Below, piece after piece: positions 34,115-42,996 of a DNA stretch of 64,000 bases. Below the pieces are notes generated by a model. It was given only the letters and a program-made list of their open reading frames with translations, was not told where the DNA came from and did not search any database. The DNA lies in contig CAVZBY010000009.1 of the NCBI GenBank assembly GCA_963773685.1, positions 1 to 64,000 on the forward strand, in the 5' to 3' direction. The stretch is from JALHVH01 sp963773685 (GTDB lineage: Bacteria > Acidobacteriota > Aminicenantia > Aminicenantales > Saccharicenantaceae). The position numbers and the translations under genes are program-made. Every line of letters begins with the position of its first letter. The stretch's first letter is position 1.

Positions 34115-36113
34115 ATGAAGAGCGGCTTTCTATTCCGCGGCATCGGGACCTCGGGATCCCGGCCGGCGCTGTCCGCGGTCCTGTTGATCGCGCTCTTTCT
34201 CGTCGCCCCCGGGGTCCGCGCAGAGGACCCGCCCAAGAAGGACGATACCTTGGCGGCCCTCCTGGATATGAAGGTCAGCTCCGCCTCCCGGTATCTCCAG
34301 ACCCTCAAGGAAGCGCCGGCCGCCGTTACGATCATTTCCGAAGAGGAGATCCGGCGGTACGGATACCGGACGCTGGCCGAGGCTTTGAATTCGGTATCGG
34401 GCCTGTTTCTCACCGATGATAGGAACTATACCTACCTCGGGGTCCGCGGATTCGGGCGTCCGAGCGACTACACCAACCGCGTTCTTGTCCAGATCAACGG
34501 ACATACCCTGAATGAGAGCGTCTATGGCTCGTCTCCCATCGGTACGGACCTGGGTCTGGACCTCGGCGCGGTCGAGCGGATCGAGATCGTCAAGGGCCCG
34601 GGCTCGGCCCTTTACGGCGCCGGCGCCATGTTCGCCGTCGTGAACCTCGTCTTGAAAAAGGGAAGGGGAATGGACGGGGCCCGCGTATCGGCGGAGGCCG
34701 GGAGTCCGGGTCTTATCCGCGGCGCCGTTACCGCGGGCCGGGAGTTCGGGAACGGTGTCGATGTCTTCCTCTCGGCGCAAGGGACGTCGATCGCCGGGGA
34801 GGACGTTCATATCCCGGAGTTCGACACGCCGGAGACGGGGGGAGGGATCGCCCGGGGTCTTGATTGGGACCATAATTACGGCCTTTTCGGGTCAGCGTCC
34901 GCCGGAGCCCTGAGAATTCAGGCCATGACGATCTATCGGGAGAAGGCCTATCCGACCGCCGCTTGGGGCGTCATTTTCAACGACGACCGGGCCAAGACGC
35001 GGGACCGGCGGTTCGCCCTCGAGCTCGGATGGACGGGGAAGCTGAATCCCGGGATGTCCCTTGATCTCCGGGCTTCCTACGACGATTATACGTACAAGGG
35101 GTGGTACCCGTACGAGACACTCTCGCTGGATTCGTCCCGGGGGCGGGCCTGGACCGGCGAGGCCCAGTTTCAATGGGACGTCAGGGCGAACAACCGTTTT
35201 GTCGCGGGAGTGCTCTATCAAAGCAATGCCCAGGCGGATTACCGGCTGTGGGACGCCGAAAGCGTCGCCTTCTACGGCGATTATCCCTTCCGCCTTTGGT
35301 CGCTTTATGTCCATGACGAATTCGAGGCTCGCGCGGAACCTGTCGTTCATCATCGGCCTGCGGCACGATTCCTATTCGTCGGTAGGGGCGTCGACGACCC
35401 CGCGTGTCGCCGTTCTCTGGCACGCGTCCCCTTCGAGCACGTTCAAGCTCCTCTACGGGGAGGCGTTCCGAAAGCCGACGATCTACGAATCGTATTACGA
35501 GGACCCCGTGACCTTCTTCAAGGCGAATCCCGGACTCCGGCCGGAGAAGATCCGGACGACGGAGCTGGTCTGGGAACAGGCGTGGGGGCATCATCTCTAC
35601 GGTTCCGTGTCGCTCTATCGCTACGTCATGCGGGACCTCATCGATCAAGCCACCGATCCCGCGGACGAATGGGTGCATTTCGTGAATCTCAGCCGGATCG
35701 TCGCGATCGGCCTGGATACCGACTTCCGCGCGCGGCTGACATCGGGCCTGGAGATCTCGGCCGGGTACACTCTCCAGGAGGCGAAAGACTCCGGTACCGG
35801 GGCCCGGCTGTCGAACCAGCCCCGGCATCTGTTGAAGGCCGGCCTTTCCCTGCCCCTGCGCCGCTTCACGGCCTCCCTGAGGGCCGTCCTGGAGAGCGCG
35901 CGGAAGACCATTTGGGGGACGAGAACCCCCGGATTCGCCCTCGTCAACGCGAATATGATATCGGAGCCCCTGTTCGGGCACCTCAGGCTGTCCCTTGCCG
36001 TCCGGAACCTTTTCGATGCCGCGTACAAATTGCCCGGCGGCTTCGAACATATCCCGACGGCGATCGTCCAGGAGGGTCGGACGGTCAGCCTCAAGGCGGA
36101 ATGGACATTTTAA
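34115..36113 (+). CDS. TonB-dependent receptor, one +1 frameshift
   Basis: About 665 residues after repair. A signal peptide ends near VRAEDP. The plug domain follows: EAPAAVTIISEEEIRRYGYRT split by the typical SGLFLTDDRNYTYLGVRG block, then VERIEIVKGPGSALYGAGAM. The barrel continues past a frame break near 35336-35337; removing one G gives HDEFELARNLSFIIGLRHD. Barrel hallmarks are FRKPTIYE, NPGLRPEKIRTTEL and the C-terminal LAVRNLFDAAYK. It lacks the N-terminal carboxypeptidase-like domain of the receptor at 53908. It leads an operon with YfiR and a histidine kinase, so it may serve signalling rather than uptake. Confidence 0.85.
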
Positions 36114-36123
36114 CCGGCGTCCC

Positions 36124-36703
36124 ATGAAGCGCTCACTGCTGGCCGTCCTCCTCCTCGCCGCGGGCCTCAGGGCTTATCGCCCAGGAAATGCCCGTCCCGG
36201 TCAACCTCCAGGCGCGCATCTTCATCAAGGTCCTGCTCTTCGACAGAAGCTACGAGCGGCGCGCCGAGGACGGGGTCGTCGTCGCCGTTCTCTATCAGAA
36301 GGGATTCCGTCAATCCTTCCTGGCCGCCGAGGAATTCGCGAAGGCGGCGGCGGATTGGGGCGATCAGGCGTCCGGGGACGTGGCGTTCCGCTGCGTTTTG
36401 ATCGACGTGGACGGGCCGCAAGCCCTGCCCGAGAGCCTCGCGACGGCCCACGCCGACATCCTTTATGTCGCGCCGCTGCGGTCGTTCGATGTCGGCCGGA
36501 TCGCCCGGTCGGCACGGGACATGCGCCTGCCCGCCTATACGGGCGTGCCCGAGTACCTGTCCGCGGGCCTGTCGGTCAGCCTGGACCTCCGCGACGACAA
36601 ACCCCGGATCCTCGTCAACCTGAAGGCGTCGAAGGAAGCGGGTGCGGAATTCGGGTCCCAGATGCTCAGCTTGGCCCGGATCGTCGACCGCGGCGAGAGG
36701 TAG
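36124..36703 (+). CDS. YfiR/DUF4154-like periplasmic protein, one +1 frameshift in the signal peptide
   Basis: A protein of about 192 residues after repair. The ATG at 36124 opens KRSLLAVLLLAAGL; removing one G from GGG at 36170-36172 continues it as RLIAQEMPVPVNLQARIFIK, a complete signal peptide and cleavage site. The mature part resembles YfiR/DUF4154: an N-terminal LFDRSYERR, then AVLYQKGF, ADILYVAPL and LDLRDDKPRILVNLKASKEAG, SQMLSLARI. YfiR proteins sit in the periplasm and restrain the partner membrane enzyme. The gene lies between the receptor (10 bases) and the kinase (5 bases). Confidence 0.72.
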
Positions 36704-36708
36704 GAGCC

Positions 36709-38132
36709 ATGGGGAAGCAGGCGCGCCTCCCTTGGGGCCGGATCGGAACGAAATTCTTCCTGGTCAGCTCGCTCCTGGTCGGCCTCGTGTGCCTGTTCAT
36801 TTTCCTCTATTTCCCGGCCCAGCAGGAGCGAACGCTGATGCGCGCCCTGCGCGCGCGCGGACACAGCATCGCCGCCATGATATCCTCCAACCTCGGCGCG
36901 GCCGTCACCTTCGATGACGCGGCGGCGATCGCCGCGGTCGTCCATAGCTCCCGCCAGAACCCGGACCTCGTTTACGCGGTCGTCCTGGACCGGGAAGGCC
37001 GGGAGCTTCACGCGGACGGCGGGGAAAGGGCGGAAAGCGCGGCTTTCCGGGATGCCTCGGACGAAGATCCCGTATCCAAAGATGGGCTCGTTTTCCGCGT
37101 CGTGGATGCCGTCCTTTTCCGCGGCCGGGCCATCGGCCGTGTCCATTTGGGGTTCTCGCTCGAGGGCCTGAAAAAGGAGGCCCGCCGGCTCCGGGGCCTG
37201 ATCGGGCTCGTCAGCGCCGCCGTCTTCCTGCTCGGCATGGGCGTTCTCTACGGCCTCAGCTCGGTCGTCACGCGGCCGCTCCGCAATATGACGGAGACGG
37301 TCCGGGAGATCGCGGCGGGTGATCTGGCGCGGCGGGCGCCGGTTTCCTCCCGCGACGAGGTGGGCCAGCTGGCCGCGGCCTTCAACGATATGGTGGACAA
37401 GCTGGCCGGGGCCCAGCAGGCCCTCGAGGCCGCGAACCAGTCACTGGAGGAACGGGTCGAGGAGCGCACCCGCAAGCTCCAGGCGTCGGTCCGGGAAAAG
37501 GAGATCCTCATCCAGGAGGTCCACCACCGGGTGAAGAACAACATGCAGATCATTTCAAGCCTGGTCAACCTCCAGGCCGAACGGATCGAGGACGCGGAAA
37601 CCCGGGATATGTTCATGGTGACGAAGGACAGGATCCGGTCCATGGCCCTCGTGCACGAAAAGATCTATCGTTCGAAGGATTTCGCCCGGATCGATTTCGT
37701 GGACTACGTCCGCAACCTCATCGCCCAGATCATCCGGGCCTACGGGGTGTCCGGGGACGCTTTCCGGGCGGAGGTCGAAGGCGAGCCCGTTTATCTGAAC
37801 ATCAGCACGGCGGTCCCGTGCAGTCTGATCGTCAACGAGCTCGTGTCCAACGCCCTGAAGCACGCCTTCCCCGGCGGCCGCACGGGCCGCCTGACCGTGC
37901 AGGTGTCCGGCCTGGACGACGGGCGGTTCAGTCTCGTCGTCGCCGACGACGGCGTCGGACTTGCCCGAGGATTTCGACATGGCCCGGACGAACAGCCTTG
38001 GGGCTCCAGATCGTCAGCCTCCTCGTCGACCAGCTCGAAGGGAGCCTCGAAGTGGACGGCCGGAACGGCACCCGGTTCGCTTTCACGTTCCTTGAAGCCC
38101 ACGAGAAGTCCGTCCCGCAGCCGGCTCGCTGA
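36709..38132 (+). CDS. Membrane HisKA_2 sensor histidine kinase with CHASE8-like sensor and HAMP, two +1 frameshifts
   Basis: About 473 residues after repair. Transmembrane segments at about 13-33 and 163-185 bracket a periplasmic domain whose start (SIAAMISSNLGAAVTFDDAA) recalls the CHASE8 domain of YfiN. A HAMP linker (VTRPLRNMTETVREIAAGDL) and coiled coil lead to the HisKA_2 H-box EVHHRVKNNMQIISSL and an ATPase domain (NELVSNALKHAF, DDGVGL). Two single-base insertions near 37957-37961 and in G4 at 38000-38003 must be dropped to read GLPEDFDMARTNSLGLQIV. It would phosphorylate a response regulator not found here. YfiR is probably its periplasmic partner. Confidence 0.82.
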
Positions 38133-38155
38133 AGTCCTCCGGCCGAGGACGCCCG

Positions 38156-39193
38156 CTAGAGAAGGAGGGTCCCGCTCTTCCGCCATTCGGTGACCATGGC
38201 CTCGGGCCAGAGGCCGGCCTGGACCTCGCCGATATGCGCTTTTCTCATGAAGAACATGCAGAGCCGGGATTGGCCGATCCCGCCCCCGACCGAGAGCGGA
38301 AGGCGGCCGGCGAGAAGCTCCTTATGGAAATACAGACGCCGGCGCGCCCTAAGCCCGCGGATCTCCAGCTGCGTATCCAGCGCCGCCGGATCCACCCTGA
38401 TGCCCATGGACGAGATCTCGAACGCCCGATCGAGCACCGGATTCCACAGGAGAATGTCGCCGTTGAGCCCGGGTCCGAGCTTCGTCGGCGTCGTCCAATC
38501 GTCATAATCCGGGGCCCGACCGTCGTGGGGCGCGCCGCTCCGGAGCGCTCCCCCGACCCCGATGACGAAGACCGCGCTCTTCTCGCGGCAGATCGCGTTC
38601 TCTCTCTGGCCGGGAGTCAGCCCCGGGTATCTTTCCTCGAGCTCCCAGGTATGGACGAACGTTATCTCCTCCGGGAGCACGGGCCTGATCCTGGGGAAAT
38701 GGCTCCGCATGAAGGATTCCGCGCTCCGCACGGCCCCGTAGACCCGGCGCACGGTGCGCTTGAGATAATCCAGGTTCCGGTCCTCCGCCCGGATGGTCCT
38801 TTCCCAATCCCATTGATCGACGTAGAGGGAATGTGTCGCGTCGAGGACCTCGTCCGGGCGCACGGCGTTCATGTCGGTGTAGATCCCGAAGCCGGGCCCG
38901 ATCCTCAGGTCGCGGAGGGCGAGGCGCTTCCATTTCGCCAGCGATTGGACGATCTCGACCCGCGCCCCTCCCAGTCCGGGAGCGGCAAAGGATACGGGTT
39001 TCTCGATCCCGTTCAGGTCGTCGTTGATGCCCGTCCCCGCCCTGACGAAGAACGGCGCCGTCACCCGCCTCAGGCGGAGCGCCCGCGCCAGGCTGTTCTC
39101 GAAGAAGTCTTTGATCAGCTTGATGGCCCGCTCCGTCTCCAGGGCGTCCAGAACGGGGCGGTAGCGTCCTCGCGAGATCCATGGTCGGCTCAT
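38156..39193 (-). CDS. asnA: Aspartate-ammonia ligase (asparagine synthetase A)
   Basis: A 345-residue class II tRNA-synthetase-like enzyme that makes asparagine from aspartate, ammonia and ATP. The AsnA signatures are RVTAPFFVRAGTGINDDLNG, GFGIYTDMNAVR, SLYVDQWDWE and the C-terminal PLSVGGGIGQSRLCMFF. GGAGAAGG and GAGGAG sit 8-20 bases before the ATG. Transcription should start about 180 bases upstream at 39374, where a leader ORF with clustered Asn codons is found. The gene is convergent with the histidine kinase. A strong promoter at 39382-39409 drives it. Confidence 0.95.
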   Translation of the reverse strand: MSRPWISRGRYRPVLDALETERAIKLIKDFFENSLARALRLRRVTAPFFVRAGTGINDDLNGIEKPVSFAAPGLGGARVEIVQSLAKWKRLALRDLRIGPGFGIYTDMNAVRPDEVLDATHSLYVDQWDWERTIRAEDRNLDYLKRTVRRVYGAVRSAESFMRSHFPRIRPVLPEEITFVHTWELEERYPGLTPGQRENAICREKSAVFVIGVGGALRSGAPHDGRAPDYDDWTTPTKLGPGLNGDILLWNPVLDRAFEISSMGIRVDPAALDTQLEIRGLRARRRLYFHKELLAGRLPLSVGGGIGQSRLCMFFMRKAHIGEVQAGLWPEAMVTEWRKSGTLLL

Positions 39194-39263
39194 GATGGTC
39201 GGTCTCCTTCTCCTCGGAATAGGGATGTCGGCATGCGGGAAATAGGGGGCGGGGGGGAAGGTC
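39194..39263 (-). promoter_or_regulatory. asnA leader segment with anti-Shine-Dalgarno run
   Basis: In the leader RNA after the leader-peptide stop, CCTTCCCC (minus strand of 39254-39261) is complementary, with one mismatch, to the asnA ribosome binding site GGAGAAGG (minus strand of 39206-39213). Pairing would hide the site. No T tract is seen, so control of translation is more likely than a rho-independent terminator. Judged by eye, not folded. Confidence 0.45.
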
Positions 39264-39374
39264 TTATCGGGTGGTGGCGGCCACCCGGTTCAGGTTGCGG
39301 ATATTCAGAGAGCCGGAGAACGGAGCGGACGTACCCGTGCGCCCGCTCGATGTGCCTGCCCTCAGGATCCGCAT
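39264..39374 (-). CDS. Candidate asnA leader peptide
   Basis: A 36-codon ORF at the very 5' end of the asnA transcript. Its ATG at 39374 is 7 bases after the -10 box, so it should be translated as a leaderless message. The peptide ends SGSLNIRNLNRVAATTR, with Asn at positions 24, 27 and 29: three Asn codons in six. Directly after the last one, CGGGTGG-CCGCCA-CCACCCG forms a GC hairpin covering the final codons and stop. Clustered codons for the product amino acid before a hairpin are the layout of ribosome-mediated attenuation. It is too short for routine gene calling. Confidence 0.6.
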   Translation of the reverse strand: MRILRAGTSSGRTGTSAPFSGSLNIRNLNRVAATTR

Positions 39375-39381
39375 GGGGCTT

Positions 39382-39409
39382 ATTATAGGGAGCGCGGAGC
39401 GGCTGTCAA
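39382..39409 (-). promoter_or_regulatory. Consensus sigma70 promoter of asnA
   Basis: Minus strand TTGACA (39404-39409), a 16-base spacer and TATAAT (39382-39387), both full consensus. The start point should fall at or next to the leader-peptide ATG. Confidence 0.8.
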
Positions 39410-39432
39410 GGGAATTCCCTGCCCTCCGCCCC

Positions 39433-40899
39433 TTATTCGAGATAATCCTGTTCGCGCCCCATGTCCCAGGGATCCATGCTCGGAAGCCCCAGGATCCGGT
39501 CCGCGGCGTTCAGACCCATCTTCAGGGCCAGGTCGGAATTGCAATAGCGGAACAGGCCGGCCCGGCCGATGGTCAGGAAATTTTCGAACCGGGAGAGATA
39601 GCTCCTCACGGCCTCCAGGGATTCCCGATAATCCCGGGGAGAATAGACCGGATAGGCGTCGGGCCGGCGGACGACGAAGCCGCCGATGAGCTTCCGGCGG
39701 GACCCCATTCCGATCCGGGCGAGCTCCCCGAGGGCGAAGTCGATGAGCTCGGGATCGCTTTTGTTCCAGAGGGCGTCGCCCTCGTCGCAGAAATATTCGA
39801 GACCCAGGGACGTCTTGGCGGGATCCGCGGTCATGTCCGGGCTCCAGTTCTTGTAGTTCTGGATCCGCCCCATGCGGACCTCCGGCGAATGGACGTAGAT
39901 CCACTGGTCGGGGAAGAGGTCCTTTTCGTCGAGGATGACGTTGGCCACGAGATAGCTCCGGAATCTCAGCTTGTCCGCCGCCGCCAGCACCGGCCCGGGC
40001 GGCAGGGGCCTAAGGGCCCTGACGAGCTTGGGCAGGGGCAGGCTCGATATGAACTCCTCCACGGGGACGAGCTCCGGTCCGGGCGAAGTCCCGCGCCGCA
40101 ATTCCACGGCCCGTACTCTCGTCCCGTCGTGCTCCACCGCCGAGACCTCCGTATCGAACGCGAAGCGGACGCCCAGGCCGGCCGCTTCGTCGCGGAGCCG
40201 GTTGAAGAACTCCCCGGGCCCGCGACGCGGGTAGAGGAATTCCTCCGTCAGGGTCTTCGGGCCGGGAGCCCAGGTCCCGAGGATCGCCTTGCGGACGGCC
40301 ACCTTCAGCGAAAGGCCCTGGATCCTCTGCTTCGCCCAGTCGGCCGAGAGGTCCTTGCAGGGGATGGCCCAGACCTTCCGCGTGTAAACATCGAAGAAGA
40401 TCCGGTACAGCCTGCGGCCGAAGCGGTTGATGATCCAGCCCTCGAACGTGCCGTCGTCGGCCGGCCGGGACACCCGGTCCACGAGGTAGCTCGCGACGCA
40501 TAGGACGCTTTCGACGGGGCCCAGGTTCTTGAACGTGTCAACGAAGGAAAGGGGATACTTGAAGAACCGGCCGCGATAGAAGATGCGGGACAGTCTTTTG
40601 ACCCGGAGGAGCTCATCGCCCAGGGTCTCCCGCCACAGGGCGTTGATCTCTTCGATCCTGGACAGGAACCGGTGGCCGCCGATGTCGAAAAGGAAGCCGT
40701 CGTAGTCGATGGTCTGGCATAGCCCGCCGCACCGGGAGTCCTTCTCGACGACCATCGACGCCCGGCCCCGGCGGGCCAGGCCCAGAGCGCAAGCCATTCC
40801 GGCCGGCCCCGACCCGGCGATGACGGTTCCGGGGGACGGCCTTTCCGTCCGGAGATCCTCTCCGCGAGGCCGTCCCTGGGTTCCCGTGTCCTTGTTCAT
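39433..40899 (-). CDS. FAD-dependent oxidoreductase, UDP-galactopyranose mutase / protoporphyrinogen oxidase-like
   Basis: A 488-residue flavoprotein. The N-terminal GTVIAGSGPAGMACALGLA binds the FAD ADP part, followed by VVEKDSRCGGLCQT and FDIGGHRFLS, as in UDP-galactopyranose mutase-like and amine-oxidase-family proteins. The C-terminal TIGRAGLFRYCNSDLALKMG completes the flavin fold. In polysaccharide loci these proteins usually act on nucleotide sugars or lipid-linked saccharides. The start at 40899 is chosen because TTGAAC-17-TACAAT ends 13 bases before it; an in-frame TTG-like start 15 bases upstream overlaps the -10 box. It begins the glycan cluster and is divergent from a GT2 gene. Confidence 0.82.
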   Translation of the reverse strand: MNKDTGTQGRPRGEDLRTERPSPGTVIAGSGPAGMACALGLARRGRASMVVEKDSRCGGLCQTIDYDGFLFDIGGHRFLSRIEEINALWRETLGDELLRVKRLSRIFYRGRFFKYPLSFVDTFKNLGPVESVLCVASYLVDRVSRPADDGTFEGWIINRFGRRLYRIFFDVYTRKVWAIPCKDLSADWAKQRIQGLSLKVAVRKAILGTWAPGPKTLTEEFLYPRRGPGEFFNRLRDEAAGLGVRFAFDTEVSAVEHDGTRVRAVELRRGTSPGPELVPVEEFISSLPLPKLVRALRPLPPGPVLAAADKLRFRSYLVANVILDEKDLFPDQWIYVHSPEVRMGRIQNYKNWSPDMTADPAKTSLGLEYFCDEGDALWNKSDPELIDFALGELARIGMGSRRKLIGGFVVRRPDAYPVYSPRDYRESLEAVRSYLSRFENFLTIGRAGLFRYCNSDLALKMGLNAADRILGLPSMDPWDMGREQDYLE

Positions 40900-40912
40900 A
40901 GGGTCGGCGGCC

Positions 40913-40941
40913 ATTGTATTTCAATCGACATCGGAGTTCAA
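40913..40941 (-). promoter_or_regulatory. Promoter of the FAD oxidoreductase gene
   Basis: Minus strand TTGAAC (40936-40941), a 17-base spacer and TACAAT (40913-40918). The expected leader before the ATG at 40899 is only about 7 bases. Confidence 0.5.
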
Positions 40942-40951
40942 TCCGCCCGTT

Positions 40952-40980
40952 TTGACAAGCCGGTTCCCGTATGCTATAGG
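40952..40980 (+). promoter_or_regulatory. Extended -10 promoter of the first GT2 gene of the glycan cluster
   Basis: TTGACA (40952-40957), a 17-base spacer and TATAGG (40975-40980) preceded by ATGC. The leader to the ATG at 40999 is about 12 bases without a ribosome binding site. Confidence 0.6.
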
Positions 40981-40998
40981 CATCCTGTCCGGCCGCCC

Positions 40999-42010
40999 AT
41001 GTCCAAGAGTCCGCTCAGCCTATCCGTGATCGTGCCCGCCCGCAACGCCGAGGCGACGATCGGGCGAGTCCTGCCCGTCTGGAAACGTCCCGGACGCGGG
41101 ATCTGCGAGCTCATCGTCGTCGACGACGCCTCGACGGACGGGACCGCGGAGACGGCCTCACGGTACGCCGACCGAGTCATCAAGCTCTCCGAGCGCCGGG
41201 GGCCGGCCGCCGCCCGGAATGCCGGCGCCCTTGCCAGCCGGGGCGACATCCTCCTTTTCGTCGATGCCGACGTCCGCGTCCCGTCCCGCTCGGCGGACCG
41301 CGTCGTCCCCGCATTCAGCGCGGATCCCGGGCTGGACGCGCTATTCGGCTCTTATGATGATCATCCGGCCGAGAGGAATTTCCTGTCGCAGTTCAAGAAC
41401 CTCCTGCATCATTATGTCCACCAGAATGCCGCGGAGGAGGCCGGAACGTTCTGGGCCGGCTGCGGGGCGGTCAGGAAGGAAGGCGTTCCTCGATGCCGGG
41501 GGATTCTCCGAAGCCTACACGGTCCCGTCCATCGAAGACGTGGAGCTCGGATACAGGCTCAAGTCATCGGGAAAACGGATCCGCCTGCTCAAGGCCCTCC
41601 AGGTCACCCACCTCAAACGATGGACCTTCGCCGGATTGATCCGGTCGGATATCGCCGGGCGCGCCATCCCTTGGACCAGGCTGGCCTGCGAGCGCGGACT
41701 TCCCCGCGACCTCAATTTCCGGCTGGCCGACCGGCTGAGCGCCCTCCTTGCCTGGCTCGTCCCGCTCGGATTGGCCGCGGGCGCCCTGAGGAGCTCCTGG
41801 ATCCTCCTTGCGGCGGGGGGGGCGATCCTTCTGCTCCTCGTCAATCGGCATCTCTACCGGTTCTTCCTGAAAAAGCGGGGCTTGCCGTTCGCCGCGGGAG
41901 CCGTGCTCTGGCACGGACTCTATTTGCTTTATGCCTCGGCCGTCTTCGCCATCTGGACACCGGCCTGTCTGATCAAGAGGGCTCTCGGGCGGCGACCGGC
42001 TCGGGGCTGA
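40999..42010 (+). CDS. Family 2 glycosyltransferase with C-terminal membrane segments, one +1 frameshift
   Basis: About 336 residues after repair. The GT-A core is LSVIVPARNAEATI, ELIVVDDASTDGT, AARNAGALASRGDILLFVDADV and, after the break, GGFSEAYTVPSIEDVELGYRL. Removing one G from GG at 41482-41483 joins the frames (RKEAFLDAGGF). Hydrophobic segments near the C-terminus suggest membrane attachment. It likely transfers a sugar to a lipid-linked glycan. It shares a divergent promoter region with the FAD oxidoreductase. Confidence 0.8.
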
Positions 42011-42041
42011 GCCGGCGGCTCGAGACGGGCCGTCGCGGCCG

Positions 42042-42876
42042 TCAGCGCCTTCCCTTTCTTCCGCCCAGGGCGAAATGGACGTTGCCCACGACGAGCCAGA
42101 AAAGGAAGCGCAGACGCTTCGGGACCCCGAGCCCTTCCTCTTCGCAGACGCGTCGGAACATCCGGAGCTTGATCCGGCCGGGCAGAGGCCGGTAACCCGG
42201 CGTCCGGGCGATCAGCCGTCCGTAGGCTCCCATCTTGCGAAACCACGTCCCAAGGGTCCGCACCTCGAGATGGACGACCTGCATTTCGGGCAAATGAACG
42301 ACCCGGGCCGCCGGGTCGACGCGGAGATACGTCTGAACGAACTCTATGTCGCTCGCGACCTCCCGTTCGTCGAAAGGCCCGAATCGGGAGAAAGCCTCTG
42401 CCTTGACCGCCATGTTGTTCGCCGAAGCGAAAAGATACTCTTTCGGGCCGTTCGCGCAGAGACTTTCGATCTTGGCGTTCTCGTAGCTCGCGAAGAGACG
42501 CAGGTCCGGACTTACGTCCTTGGGAAATTGCGTCTTGCCCAGGGCAATGGATGGCGTCCGAACCCTCCAATCCGGACCGGATCGCCCTCAACCAGCCCCT
42601 GGAGACCTCGCAGTCCGCGTCCGTCAGGGCGATGATCCGGCCCCGGGCCATCCTCAGGGCCTTATTCCGCGCGGCATAGACATTGGGCTCGGCGTGCCGG
42701 ATAAGGGTGACGCCCGGGAAGCTTCTTGCGACGGCCGCCGAGCCGTCCCGGGATCCGTTGTCGACCAGGATGATCTCGTAATCCTCCCGGGGAATATCCT
42801 GGTCCAGAAGGGCGACGAGACAGCGCCCGAGGTAGGCCTCCTCGTCGAGAAACGGAACGATCACGGAGAAGATCAT
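42042..42876 (-). CDS. Family 2 glycosyltransferase, one +1 frameshift
   Basis: About 277 residues after repair. The start MIFSVIVPFLDEEAYLGR, then YEIILVDNGSRDGS, YAARNKALRMARGRIIALTDADC and, after the break, MAVKAEAFSRFGPFDE and ASDIEF form a GT-A fold. The frames join if one base is dropped from CCC at 42538-42540 (minus-strand reading HCPGKTQFPKDV). It may transfer a sugar to the growing surface glycan. It is convergent with the first GT2 gene and divergent from the ABC exporter. Confidence 0.8.
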
Positions 42877-42956
42877 GGGTCCTGCCAGTCTCCCGGCCCG
42901 AGGGGCGGCGAACGGCGCCGCGAACCGCAGCCGGACTTCCACGATAGTATAACGGC

Positions 42957-42986
42957 TTGAGGGACTCAAGTCCGCCCATGTATAAT
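42957..42986 (+). promoter_or_regulatory. Promoter directing a leaderless or near-leaderless ABC exporter mRNA
   Basis: TTGAGG (42957-42962), an 18-base spacer and TATAAT (42981-42986), ending 10 bases before the ATG at 42997. Confidence 0.55.
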
Positions 42987-42996
42987 GGGCCCCGAG

